Shown: piece after piece, positions 1-6,593 of the stretch
How the letters are laid out: every line of letters starts with the position of its first letter
Position numbering within the stretch: position 1 is the stretch's first letter
DNA from: CAVHXA01 sp963639765
GTDB taxonomy: Bacteria; Bacillota; Clostridia; Oscillospirales; Oscillospiraceae
Reading direction: 5' to 3'
DNA: 12,215 nt
NCBI GenBank assembly: GCA_963639765.1
Contig: CAVHXA010000057.1
Coordinates: 1-12,215 of the forward strand
Notes under the pieces: generated by a model
Databases searched by the model: none
Told to the model about the DNA's origin: nothing
Seen by the model: the letters and a program-made list of their open reading frames with translations, nothing else
Program-made: the position numbers and the translations under genes

Positions 1-2
1 TG

Positions 3-53
3 GACAGTGATGACCAGAACAGCAATGAATTTGCCCCCTTCCTCAACATCATG
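3..53 (+). pseudogene. Interrupted large serine recombinase (catalytic-domain fragment)
   Basis: Frame 3 from the window edge reads DSDDQNSNEFAPFLNIM, which resembles the stretch of large serine recombinases that precedes the conserved NEWY-type motif and the helix leading to the recombinase domain. Here the reading frame runs past ATG into KNKICSGKV, which does not fit the family. The 5' part of the gene lies outside the window and the 3' part is missing after about position 53. I infer that this is the target gene of the element whose recombinases start at 118. It would itself have belonged to an older mobile element. The fragment is short (17 residues), so the family assignment rests on one motif. 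Confidence 0.6.
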
Positions 54-117
54 AAGAACAAGATATGTTCAGGAAAGGTAAGTAGTATTTTCTCCCTCTT
101 CAGACGAATCTGCACAA

Positions 118-573
118 TCAATCGCTGTTTTCTGCGTTCCTGCGGTAGTTTTGCCATATGTTATAAACTGCCATCTGCCATTGAACCGACGGCGGCAGCA
201 TTAGGTAGGAAAGCGGATTTACTGTTAAAAGGTCATGCCCTGCGGCTGACTGGAGCCAGATCCCGTTTTCGGCAAGCGCACTCAGTGCTTGCAGCAGAAG
301 ACCTTGATCCCGCGCCACGCGGTCGAGCTGGGTGACGAGGACAATGCCGGCTTTTTTCTCGGCGGCCAATCGGCAAGTGTCCTTCCAGCCGTCACGATCG
401 AGGGTAACGTCTTTCCCGTATGCCAAGACTTCGCCCGTAATTTCATACTCGTTGCGCCCGGCGTATTCGAGCAGCTGGACACTTTGTGCTTCCAGAGAGT
501 GGGCTCCGTCAAGCTGTGACCGCGTTGCTACCCGACAATAGAATACCACACGTTTGCTTTTATTGCTATCCAT
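118..573 (-). CDS. Small serine recombinase-like protein, catalytic serine replaced by alanine
   Basis: This 151-aa protein is essentially a resolvase N-terminal domain alone (about residues 8-115). It lacks the recombinase domain, zinc ribbon and coiled coil of its two neighbours. The nucleophile motif, YCRLS in the neighbours, reads YCRVA here, so the expected serine is Ala16 (codon GCA). Arg14 is kept, as are both arginines of the DR..R motif (Arg85, Arg88). It should therefore fold and perhaps pair with other recombinases, but not cleave DNA by the normal mechanism. A GGAGG site sits just upstream of ATG, and the gene follows the 545-aa recombinase by 14 bp, so it is probably co-translated. 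I infer an accessory or directionality role. The alternative is a decayed gene, though the frame is intact. Confidence 0.85.
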   Translation of the reverse strand: MDSNKSKRVVFYCRVATRSQLDGAHSLEAQSVQLLEYAGRNEYEITGEVLAYGKDVTLDRDGWKDTCRLAAEKKAGIVLVTQLDRVARDQGLLLQALSALAENGIWLQSAAGHDLLTVNPLSYLMLPPSVQWQMAVYNIWQNYRRNAENSD

Positions 574-587
574 GATCTGACCTCCAT

Positions 588-2225
588 TCAGATATTTCCG
601 ACAAAACGGTAGAAGATCTTGATATCCCGCACACGCTTCCCGTCAACGTCGGTGCTCTCGCCAATCTCAATGTGGTCGATCAGCTCGTCTACGATCTCGC
701 GATCCAGCTCCCGGATGTGCAGGTGTTTTCGGATAATCTCTGACCAGTGCTGCATATCGGCGGTCTCCTGTTCCTGCCGCTGCGTTTCGGAAAGCAGATC
801 TTCCAGCCGCTCTGCCTTTTGCACGCGCTCCTGCTCTGCCTTTTGCATGAGCATGGAGAAGGTCTCAGACGTGATGATGCCGCATACCTTGTCTTCATAG
901 AGCTTGGCGGTGGTCTGCTCCAGCTCATAGATGCGGCGGCGCAGCTTTGTAATCTCCTGCCGGATACCGTCCGTGTGCTCGGCGCTTGCGGCAATACGTT
1001 GGCGTTTCAGCCTGTCCAGCACGTCAGCCTCATTCAGTTCCAGCTTTTCGGCGTGGGCGCGGATTTCGCTCAGCACAAGCTCCGTGAGCGTCATTTCATA
1101 GATGGTGTGCCGTGAACACGCACTGTACCCGGAACCTATATAGCGGGAACAGACATAGGAAACATACGTTTTGGATGTGCCGTTCTTACGGCGATGTGTC
1201 TCCCGGTTGCCCTGAAGAGGAGTGTTGCAGTCGGCACAGATGAGCTTCCCGGTAAACAGGAAGGGTTTCGGTGGGGCATTGTCAGCGGAGATCAGGGATT
1301 TTTCCTGATTGATCGCCTGCACCGCAGCCCACAACTCCGGGGTGATGATTGCCTCGTGCACACCCTCATGCCGTATCCATTCGGATTTCGGCTTACAGAT
1401 CATGGTGCTATCCTTATAGGAGCGCGAGCCGGTCTGGTTCTGGACGAGCGTTCCTGTGTAGACCTCATTGGTCAGCACATTTCTCACCGTGGCATACATC
1501 CACAGCTTCGCGTACTTGCAGGAGCCGTTTCCGTATTTCACCGCCCAATACCAGCGCGGAGAGAGGATCCCCTCGCTGTTCAGGACAGCGGTGATTTTAC
1601 CATAGGCCATGCCGGTGCGCCTCAGTTCAAATATCCGGCGTACCACAGCGGCAGCTTCCTCATCGATGACCAGGCGGTGCCTGTCCTCTTCGCTCTTGCG
1701 ATACCCGTAGGGCGCGTAGGCGGCAAGAAACTGACCGCTGCGCATTTTCGCATGGAGAACGGACTTGATCTTACCGGACAGGTCCTTCAAATGGTAGTCG
1801 TTCATCAGGCTGCGGAAGTGCAGCATGTCCGTGTTATCACCCTCGCTGTCCAGACAATCGAGGACGGACACAAAACGGCAGCCGAGGGACGGGAAAATCA
1901 CATCCGTATATCGTCCCACCTCAATGAAATCACGACCCAGGCGGGATAGATCCTTCACAAGGATCAGGTTGATCAGGCCGCGCCGCGCGTCCTCCAGCAT
2001 TTCCAGAAACCCGGGCCGCCGAAAATTTCCGCCGCTATAACCGTCGTCACGATAGGTCTTGACCTCTGTCCAGCCGTTGAGCATCACGAACCTGGATAAC
2101 AGCTCGTATTGGTTTTCTATGCTGACGGATTCATCGGTTGGAATGAAGTTTTTTGCCTTGGTAGAGTTGGAAGCGTCGTCCACGCTCAGACGGCAGTAAA
2201 TGCCCACCTTATATTGCTTCATCAT
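588..2225 (-). CDS. Large serine recombinase (545 aa)
   Basis: This is a site-specific recombinase of the large serine family, expected to integrate and excise the element through a covalent Ser-DNA intermediate. The order of domains is: resolvase catalytic domain (about 6-160; nucleophile Ser14 in YCRLS; Arg95 and Arg98 in DLSRLGRD), recombinase DNA-binding domain (about 165-300), zinc ribbon with Cys330, Cys333, Cys359 and Cys370, a coiled-coil stretch (about 400-490), and a DUF4368-like tail ending in IFYRFVGNI. The length is normal for TndX/TnpX relatives. The start ATGATG has an AGGAGGAG site upstream. The gene overlaps the end of the preceding recombinase by 17 bp, which suggests translational coupling. 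All active-site residues I can check are intact. Confidence 0.95.
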   Translation of the reverse strand: MMKQYKVGIYCRLSVDDASNSTKAKNFIPTDESVSIENQYELLSRFVMLNGWTEVKTYRDDGYSGGNFRRPGFLEMLEDARRGLINLILVKDLSRLGRDFIEVGRYTDVIFPSLGCRFVSVLDCLDSEGDNTDMLHFRSLMNDYHLKDLSGKIKSVLHAKMRSGQFLAAYAPYGYRKSEEDRHRLVIDEEAAAVVRRIFELRRTGMAYGKITAVLNSEGILSPRWYWAVKYGNGSCKYAKLWMYATVRNVLTNEVYTGTLVQNQTGSRSYKDSTMICKPKSEWIRHEGVHEAIITPELWAAVQAINQEKSLISADNAPPKPFLFTGKLICADCNTPLQGNRETHRRKNGTSKTYVSYVCSRYIGSGYSACSRHTIYEMTLTELVLSEIRAHAEKLELNEADVLDRLKRQRIAASAEHTDGIRQEITKLRRRIYELEQTTAKLYEDKVCGIITSETFSMLMQKAEQERVQKAERLEDLLSETQRQEQETADMQHWSEIIRKHLHIRELDREIVDELIDHIEIGESTDVDGKRVRDIKIFYRFVGNI

Positions 2226-3867
2226 ACGGCTCCTCCTGTGTCAGAGCATCGTCCACATCTCCGACATAGCGATAGATCACCTTGATGTCGCAAACGCGCT
2301 GGCCGTCGATTTTCCGGGCTTCGCCCACCTCGATGCGGTCTACCAGTGCAAAGAGAATGCTCTCGTCCAGTGACGTAATCTCCGTATAGCGGCGAATGAT
2401 ATCCATCCAGCGATTCGCATCCAGCTTCGTCTCCAGCTGCAGACGGACCTTCTGCTCCAGCTCGGGGATAATGGCGGCCTTTTCCGCGCGCTCCGCCTCG
2501 TACTTGCGCATGAGGGTCTGGAAGACCGTTTGGGGAATGGCCCCGGTGCATTTGTCCTCATAGAGATTCTGCATGAGCCGCTCCAGCTCGCTCACACGCG
2601 CCGTGGCCGCTTTCAGTTCCTGCTCGCAGGAGAAGATGCGGCTGCGGCCCTCTTTTTCCTTCATCCGGCTGATCTGCTCTGCAAGGCGTTCTCCGTCCAG
2701 TTCAACAAACCGTGCCTTCTCACGGATATCTGTCAGCACAAGCTCCTCCAACACATTCTCGTAGATGGAGTGGATGGTGCAGGCACTTTTTCCGCTTCTG
2801 GCATAATTGCTGCATATGAAGGAGCTGTACCGCCCCGGCGTGCCGTCCTTGTAGGTGAACTTCTCCGTGTGGTTGCGCATCTTGAATCCGCAGTCGGCGC
2901 AGTAGACAAGGCCTGTGAAGATGCTCTTTATCCCGTCCGAAGGCGGCGACTTGCGCACTTTCTTCCGGTCGATGCTGACCACGGTGTCCCAAATCTCGCG
3001 GGAGATGATGGGCTCGTGGGTCCCCTCCACCCGTATCCATTCCTCCTCCGGCTTGTTGATGAGCTTGCGGGACTTGTAGGAAAGGGTGCCGGTCTTGCCC
3101 TGCACCATGTTTCCGATGTAGACCTCGCTGCGGATGATGGATTTCACGGTGGCATCCGCCCACTTATGGTTGACGTTGCGGGGATCTGTGCGTCCTTTGC
3201 GCTGGTAATAGAGTGCGCCGGGCGGCAGCACGCCCTCCTCGTTGAGCGTCACGGCGATGGCACGAAAGCCCATACCGGAGGCGCGCATGGAGAAGATGCG
3301 GCGCACCATGGGTGCGGTCTCCTCGTCGATGAGGAGATGATGCTTATCTGCCGGATCGCGCTTGTAGCCATAGGCGGGATATGTGCCCATGAACTTGCCG
3401 TTCTCCGCACAGGCTCTTTTGACTGCCTTGACCTTTTTGGAGGTGTCGCGGCTGTAAAATTCGTTAAATAAGTTCAAAAAGCACATGACGTCAGTGCTGC
3501 CGTTGTTACTCATAGTATCAATGCCGTTGTTCAGGGCAATGAAGCGGCAGCCCAGTGAGGGAAACAGATAGTCCGTGTACTGGCCAAACTCGATGTAGTT
3601 ACGGCCAAAACGGCTGAGATCCTTTACCAGGATCAGGTTGATTTTCTTTGCCTTTGCGTCTTCGATGAGGCGTTTTACGCCTGGACGATCGAAATTCGTA
3701 CCTGAGTACCCGTCGTCGACATAGGTCGAATATTCGTTCCAGCCCTGCTGACGCACGTAATTTTGAAGCAGGAGCCTCTGATTTTCGATGGATACGGAGT
3801 CTCCGTCTCTCTCATCGTCGTTGGAAAGGCGGCAGTAGATGCCCACGTTGTATGTTTTGCCTGTCAT
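2209..3867 (-). CDS. Large serine recombinase (552 aa)
   Basis: This second full-length large serine recombinase is the first of the three-gene cassette. It has a catalytic domain with Ser15 in YCRLS and arginines in DLSRFGRN, a recombinase domain (about 160-300), a zinc ribbon with Cys323, Cys326, Cys352 and Cys363, a coiled coil (about 385-480) and a DUF4368-like end (VIYRYVGDV). The frame is open upstream to about 3975, but I chose ATG at 3867. It has a GGGAGG site about 10 nt before it, and MTGKTYNVGIYCRLS matches the usual short lead-in to the catalytic motif. It differs clearly from the 545-aa enzyme, so the pair is not a recent tandem duplication. Which enzyme performs integration cannot be told from sequence. 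Confidence 0.95.
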   Translation of the reverse strand: MTGKTYNVGIYCRLSNDDERDGDSVSIENQRLLLQNYVRQQGWNEYSTYVDDGYSGTNFDRPGVKRLIEDAKAKKINLILVKDLSRFGRNYIEFGQYTDYLFPSLGCRFIALNNGIDTMSNNGSTDVMCFLNLFNEFYSRDTSKKVKAVKRACAENGKFMGTYPAYGYKRDPADKHHLLIDEETAPMVRRIFSMRASGMGFRAIAVTLNEEGVLPPGALYYQRKGRTDPRNVNHKWADATVKSIIRSEVYIGNMVQGKTGTLSYKSRKLINKPEEEWIRVEGTHEPIISREIWDTVVSIDRKKVRKSPPSDGIKSIFTGLVYCADCGFKMRNHTEKFTYKDGTPGRYSSFICSNYARSGKSACTIHSIYENVLEELVLTDIREKARFVELDGERLAEQISRMKEKEGRSRIFSCEQELKAATARVSELERLMQNLYEDKCTGAIPQTVFQTLMRKYEAERAEKAAIIPELEQKVRLQLETKLDANRWMDIIRRYTEITSLDESILFALVDRIEVGEARKIDGQRVCDIKVIYRYVGDVDDALTQEEPYDEAI

Positions 3868-4002
3868 CTGTGTTTTACCTCCCGATTCTCTTTGATTCAT
3901 ACATCCGTGCGGCGTGATGGCTCTCGCAGGTTGTCCCTGCAGGAATATGATACCCGGGATACCACCTTCGCGCAAGGATGTCGCCGCAGGGAGGCTGATA
4001 CT

Positions 4003-4194
4003 TTATCCGATGGCGAGACGGCTCTGCGCCGCCGGTTCTGTTTCGGACATGGCGCGGCGCAGTGCAAGCTGCTCCAGCGTCTTTGCAAGATCCTTCTCGC
4101 CGGAGAACACACTGGTCACGCGGTATAATGTCTTGCCGATCCGAACTTCCCTATAGGAAGCGGACGGTCTGTTGGGGATGGTTTGCTTCTGCAT
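4003..4194 (-). CDS. TnpW-like transposon-encoded peptide (63 aa)
   Basis: This short protein has the layout of the TnpW family found in Tn4451-like and other clostridial elements: a charged lead-in, a central motif reading REVRIGKTLYRVTSVF, then a short helix (about 33-50) rich in Leu, Ala and Arg. Its function is unknown. An ATG at 4194 is preceded by a good GGAGGTG site. It lies 135 bp upstream of the first recombinase on the same strand and probably belongs to the same transcription unit, downstream of the hairpin-rich leader. The family call is from remembered motif similarity and is fairly but not fully secure. Confidence 0.7.
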   Translation of the reverse strand: MQKQTIPNRPSASYREVRIGKTLYRVTSVFSGEKDLAKTLEQLALRRAMSETEPAAQSRLAIG

Positions 4195-4230
4195 AAACGC
4201 ACCTCCGGATTAAGTTTATGTATTATTGGT

Positions 4231-4255
4231 ACAGGCTGCTAAAGACACAGCCTGT
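4231..4255. repeat. 8-bp perfect inverted repeat upstream of the TnpW-like gene
   Basis: ACAGGCTG (4231-4238) and CAGCCTGT (4248-4255) are exact inverted copies around a 9-nt loop. No U-run follows on the minus strand, so this is a leader hairpin or protein site rather than a terminator. Confidence 0.5.
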
Positions 4256-4261
4256 CTGTAT

Positions 4262-4336
4262 CTGATATAAAACAGAACAGCCGCGCCGTGAGGGTTTTGG
4301 TGCCGCATAACATGCGTCGAAGCTCCGGCGCGGCTG
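4262..4336 (-). terminator. Possible minus-strand terminator or attenuator hairpin
   Basis: CAGCCGCGCCG (4278-4288) pairs exactly with CGGCGCGGCTG (4326-4336). Read on the minus strand, the stem is followed by TTCTGTTTTATATC, which is moderately U-rich. The loop of 37 nt is long for an intrinsic terminator. It could end a transcript coming from the structured region to its right, or act as an attenuator before the TnpW-recombinase operon. Confidence 0.35.
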
Positions 4337-4394
4337 CCTGCGTATTTATTTTAAGATGTTCTTTCCGTTCACCGTATTTATCTCTTCCCCCGGT

Positions 4395-4720
4395 GAAGGG
4401 CTCACAGTGAGCCTCTGGGACCGACATCAGCCGCCTTTGGCAAGGCTGTCCCATCCCCGCCGTCGCCGTGGCTTGTAAGGCTCACGAACGCGGCAGGGAT
4501 CCCCCTCAAGTCAGTGGGAGGCCGTAGCAGGGGTTGCGTATCGCCCGCGCTGTCATCGCGCCCGATGCTGCCACACATCGGGTAAAGGCTGCGTAGATCG
4601 CTCGGATGGCTGCCCATCCCGGAGGGTGGGAGGACATCGTCATGGCGGCGCGCCTTTTTCGCTTGGCCGTCTGGCCGCGCGGGGTCTGTGCTGATGCCGG
4701 TGTCTATTCGGTTGTCAAAG
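4395..4720. ncRNA. Gene-free, hairpin-rich region: candidate structured RNA or cis-element
   Basis: I see no convincing gene here, but there are many exact local inverted repeats: 4399-4405 with 4407-4413; CAGCC 4428-4432 with GGCTG 4444-4448, enclosing GCC/GGC; an outer stem 4455-4462 with 4491-4498, which encloses a smaller hairpin at 4468-4485; CCCGATG 4561-4567 with CATCGGG 4576-4582; and GGATGG 4604-4609 with CCATCC 4614-4619. The outer stem has one C/A mismatch on the + strand that becomes a U-G pair on the minus strand. A TTGACA lies on the minus strand at 4718-4713 but without a good -10 box. I infer a structured leader or small RNA, more likely minus strand. An origin of transfer or recombination site is the alternative. 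I do not recognise a known RNA family. Confidence 0.3.
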
Positions 4721-4788
4721 AGCAGAGGCGAGGGTGGATAGAATCTCCCTCATATACCAGTACAAAAAACGGGCTTTTTATAACCCTC

Positions 4789-5211
4789 TCAATCGTATTT
4801 TTTCAGATACTTTTCCATGAGTGCAAGTCCCTTGCGGACGGACTTGCTCACAGCAGGCTGGGACGTCTGTTCCATTTCTGCGATCTGCGTCTGGGAAAGA
4901 CCGCCGATGATATGCGCAAGTACACGCCGCCGCTGAGTATCCGTAAGCTGTGCCAGCGCATCGCGCAGCGTGTGCTCCAGTTCCTTTCGCTCCAGCGCTT
5001 CGTCCGGCCGCTCCGGCAGCATGAGCGCGTCAGCCTCAATGCCGTCATCGGCATCCAGCGAAAAGTGGGGACCGGCCCGCACCGCACGGATGCGTGCGGC
5101 CTCATCGTCCAGGCGGAACCTCTCAAACTGGGCGGCGATCTCCTCGGAGACCTCCACAAAGGAGTCTTCGGTGTACCACGGATAGTGGTCCTTCAGGTTG
5201 ATTGTTGTCAT
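4789..5211 (-). CDS. Sigma-70 region 4-like regulator of a mobile element (140 aa)
   Basis: This is a small sigma-factor-like protein of the kind carried by conjugative elements of Firmicutes. The N-terminus NLKDHYPWYTEDSFVEVSEE is typical of that group. An acidic middle follows, and a C-terminal helix-turn-helix spans about 88-133 (LTDTQRRRVLAHIIGGLSQTQIAE then a recognition helix with QPAVSKSV). No sigma region 2 is present, so it cannot be a full sigma factor by itself. I chose ATG at 5211, which has a GGAGG site; the frame is open further upstream to 5328 but that part is unlike the family and overlaps a terminator. The ribosome binding site sits in a strong inverted repeat (5220-5260). 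It probably controls element genes, but no target is evident. Confidence 0.85.
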   Translation of the reverse strand: MTTINLKDHYPWYTEDSFVEVSEEIAAQFERFRLDDEAARIRAVRAGPHFSLDADDGIEADALMLPERPDEALERKELEHTLRDALAQLTDTQRRRVLAHIIGGLSQTQIAEMEQTSQPAVSKSVRKGLALMEKYLKKYD

Positions 5212-5219
5212 ATATTTTT

Positions 5220-5260
5220 CCTCCGTTTGAATTTTTCCTGGGAACAATTTCAAACGGAGG
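5220..5260 (-). promoter_or_regulatory. Inverted repeat that would sequester the ribosome binding site of the sigma-like gene
   Basis: CCTCCGTTTGAA (5220-5231) and TTCAAACGGAGG (5249-5260) are exact 12-bp inverted copies around a 17-nt loop. In the minus-strand transcript the 3' arm ends in GGAGG, the Shine-Dalgarno sequence for the ATG at 5211, while the 5' arm starts with the anti-Shine-Dalgarno CCUCC. A folded leader would block translation. That it regulates expression is inference; the pairing is seen directly. Confidence 0.7.
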
Positions 5261-5305
5261 GCGGCGGAGAGCGGCAGCCCACGGCATAAAAGAGACGGAA
5301 TAAAC

Positions 5306-5343
5306 GAAAAACGCCCATGCAGGCACATAGGCCTGTATGGGCG
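5306..5343 (-). terminator. Rho-independent terminator upstream of the sigma-like gene
   Basis: The segments 5312-5324 and 5331-5343 form a 13-bp stem with one non-Watson-Crick position (A/C on this strand) and a 6-nt loop. On the minus strand it is followed by GTTTTTCGTTT. It should stop transcripts coming from the genes at 5402-7152, or act as an attenuator in the leader of the regulator gene. Confidence 0.7.
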
Positions 5344-5376
5344 CGCGGGTGCGATAAAAGATTAAGACAAGCAGAG

Positions 5377-5402
5377 GCGTGCGCCGGAGTCCCGGCGCGT
5401 GC
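5377..5402. repeat. GC-rich hairpin at the end of a small ORF
   Basis: GCGCCGG (5381-5387) pairs with CCGGCGC (5392-5398) across a 4-nt loop, and four more positions outward can pair if G-U pairs are allowed. The minus-strand sequence that follows is pyrimidine-rich (CCTCTGCTTGTCTTAATCTTTT) but lacks a clean U-run. It may be a weak terminator backing up the one at 5306-5343. Confidence 0.35.
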
Positions 5403-5563
5403 TACATGAGCGATTCGTTTGTTTGCGCGGTGGACTGCAGAGTTAGCGACACCTCCTGTGCTCTCCTGACATACGTATGGTTTCCTTTCCAGTCAATATC
5501 TTGGAGCAGATAAAAGTAGAACGGCTGCCCCACATAGAGCAGCCGCCGTACTTCTTGAGCCAT
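5402..5563 (-). CDS. Small ORF of unknown function (53 aa), doubtful
   Basis: From ATG at 5563 the frame encodes 53 residues beginning MAQEVRRLLYVGQPFYFYLL and ending in QTNESLM. It is open upstream to a TTG at 5677 (91 aa), but neither start has a good ribosome binding site. I recognise no family. The composition, with basic and aromatic residues and no membrane segment, is protein-like. It lies between the nucleotidyltransferase gene and two hairpins on the same strand, so it could be the last gene of that transcript or a decayed remnant. The 5564-5780 interval upstream shows no other gene. Confidence 0.25.
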   Translation of the reverse strand: MAQEVRRLLYVGQPFYFYLLQDIDWKGNHTYVRRAQEVSLTLQSTAQTNESLM

Positions 5564-5780
5564 ACGTTGCTTTTTACGCTCTTGGAGTAAGAATAGCGGA
5601 ATGAATACGTCTTGTAAACAACAACCGCGTCTATTTACTGCACCGATAACCTTTTCGCTTCCTCTTAGGCACGGCAATGGATAGCCGGCCGCGAGGATTG
5701 CTTAAGGGGGTCTGAACTGAGATGATGGATTTGCGCAATGCGTTGTCTTGTGTCGTCTTTGTGCTGGGAGAACGCTTCTG

Positions 5781-6593
5781 TTAACGCTCCGGATCATCCT
5801 TTTGCCGGTTCGTGTCAGCAGAGCGCTGTGCATCAGCTTCGGCTTTTCTCTCTCTGAGAGCGGCCAGAACGGATGCTCTGCTGGTTTTCTTTTGCAGGGT
5901 TTCGGAAATATCGTCTACATTGTCCCCGGTTGTCACGCCTGGATAATCCTTTTCAAAACGCAGAAGCAAGGATTTCGTTTCCTTCTCCCCGATAACAGTC
6001 TGTTCGTACAAATCGGCAAATCGGCCGTCCTGCATGACGTTCTGGATGAAGTTCTGTGAGCTTTTCGGCAGAGCTTCCCAACTGCCGTAAAGGTCGGCTA
6101 CGGCCTTTTGTATCTGTTCCGGCTTGATTGGGTTGCCTTTTTTCTTATGCTCTGCCAGAATCCCTAGCACATCCGAAAGGTCGCTCTTATACTGTCTGCC
6201 GGAACGAAGCTTCATGGCGATGAGGTACTCCGCCGCAACCGTCCGGATCGTCAGGACGTTGGAATAGGTTTTGTAGTATTCGGAAAACTGCATCAGCTTC
6301 GTCGAGTAGGATGCCGTTTTTGTAAAATCCTGATTCAGCCAGCCGTTAGGGAGACCATAGCGGTCTCCGACACGATTGATGACATCTTTCATGGCGGATG
6401 CAGCCTGAATGACGGCATCAATATCTGTTGTCATTTCCCGGAATCCGTAATTGATAAGTACGGAGGCTCCGCCAATCAACACAATTTCCGCAGGCATGTT
6501 TTTGCCCACCTGCTTCCGATACTCTCTAGCGACTTCCTTCAAGTAGGTGTCTATATTGTCCCTTGTGAACTCGATCTGTTTTTCAGACAACAT
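5781..6593 (-). CDS. AbiEii/DUF6036-like nucleotidyltransferase, probable toxin (270 aa)
   Basis: This is a nucleotidyltransferase-fold protein. The N-terminal third carries the glycine-serine motif IGGASVLINYGFREMTTDIDAV: GGAS at about 41-44, with the metal-binding acidic pair Asp57 and Asp59. A later segment AAEYLIAMKLRSGRQYKSDLSD (about 119-140) matches the Lys/Asp-containing helix seen in AbiEii-type and DUF6036 proteins. The C-terminus is charged and probably flexible. Known relatives are the toxin partners of AbiE-like and MenAT systems and modify tRNA or other substrates with nucleotides; the substrate here cannot be inferred. The ATG has a GAGGTGA site and overlaps the upstream XRE gene by 11 bp, as expected for a coupled toxin-antitoxin pair. 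Confidence 0.8.
   Translation of the reverse strand: MLSEKQIEFTRDNIDTYLKEVAREYRKQVGKNMPAEIVLIGGASVLINYGFREMTTDIDAVIQAASAMKDVINRVGDRYGLPNGWLNQDFTKTASYSTKLMQFSEYYKTYSNVLTIRTVAAEYLIAMKLRSGRQYKSDLSDVLGILAEHKKKGNPIKPEQIQKAVADLYGSWEALPKSSQNFIQNVMQDGRFADLYEQTVIGEKETKSLLLRFEKDYPGVTTGDNVDDISETLQKKTSRASVLAALRERKAEADAQRSADTNRQKDDPER

Larger units (their letters stand above)
54..5211. mobile_element. End of an integrative element with a triple serine recombinase cassette
   Basis: Three minus-strand serine recombinase genes, a TnpW-like peptide and an element-type sigma-like regulator lie next to a point where a + strand recombinase gene is interrupted. The recombinase operon reads toward the junction, as is usual when integration genes sit at an element end. 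The junction falls at ATGA, and GA is the crossover dinucleotide known for TndX/TnpX-type enzymes. Only the left end can be placed. The right end is not seen, so the toxin-antitoxin, envelope and surface genes to the right may be cargo or flanking DNA. The end coordinate given here is the limit of clearly element-type genes, not a mapped border. No conjugation genes lie in the window. Confidence 0.55.

Noticed and set aside
51..335. 94-codon + strand frame starting at the element junction
   Set aside because: It begins inside the interrupted recombinase fragment and then runs antisense to the 151-aa recombinase gene; no family match or ribosome binding site.
1194..1949. 251-codon + strand frame
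   Set aside because: It lies fully antisense to the 545-aa recombinase, whose motifs are intact; a GC-driven shadow.
2530..3471. 313-codon + strand frame
   Set aside because: Antisense to the 552-aa recombinase over its zinc ribbon and recombinase domain; no recognisable domain.
3868..3975. 36-codon N-terminal extension of the 552-aa recombinase
   Set aside because: The sequence before MTGKTYNVGIYCRLS is unlike family N-termini, while ATG at 3867 has a good ribosome binding site.
4402..4617. 71-codon minus-strand frame in the structured region
   Set aside because: No ribosome binding site seen at its start and low-complexity Pro/Ser/Gly composition; the hairpins explain the region better. 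Not fully excluded if the region is conserved as protein.
4606..5289. 227-codon + strand frame through the hairpin region and over the sigma-like gene
   Set aside because: Its second half is antisense to the well-supported sigma-like gene, and its first half crosses the strong hairpins of the structured region.
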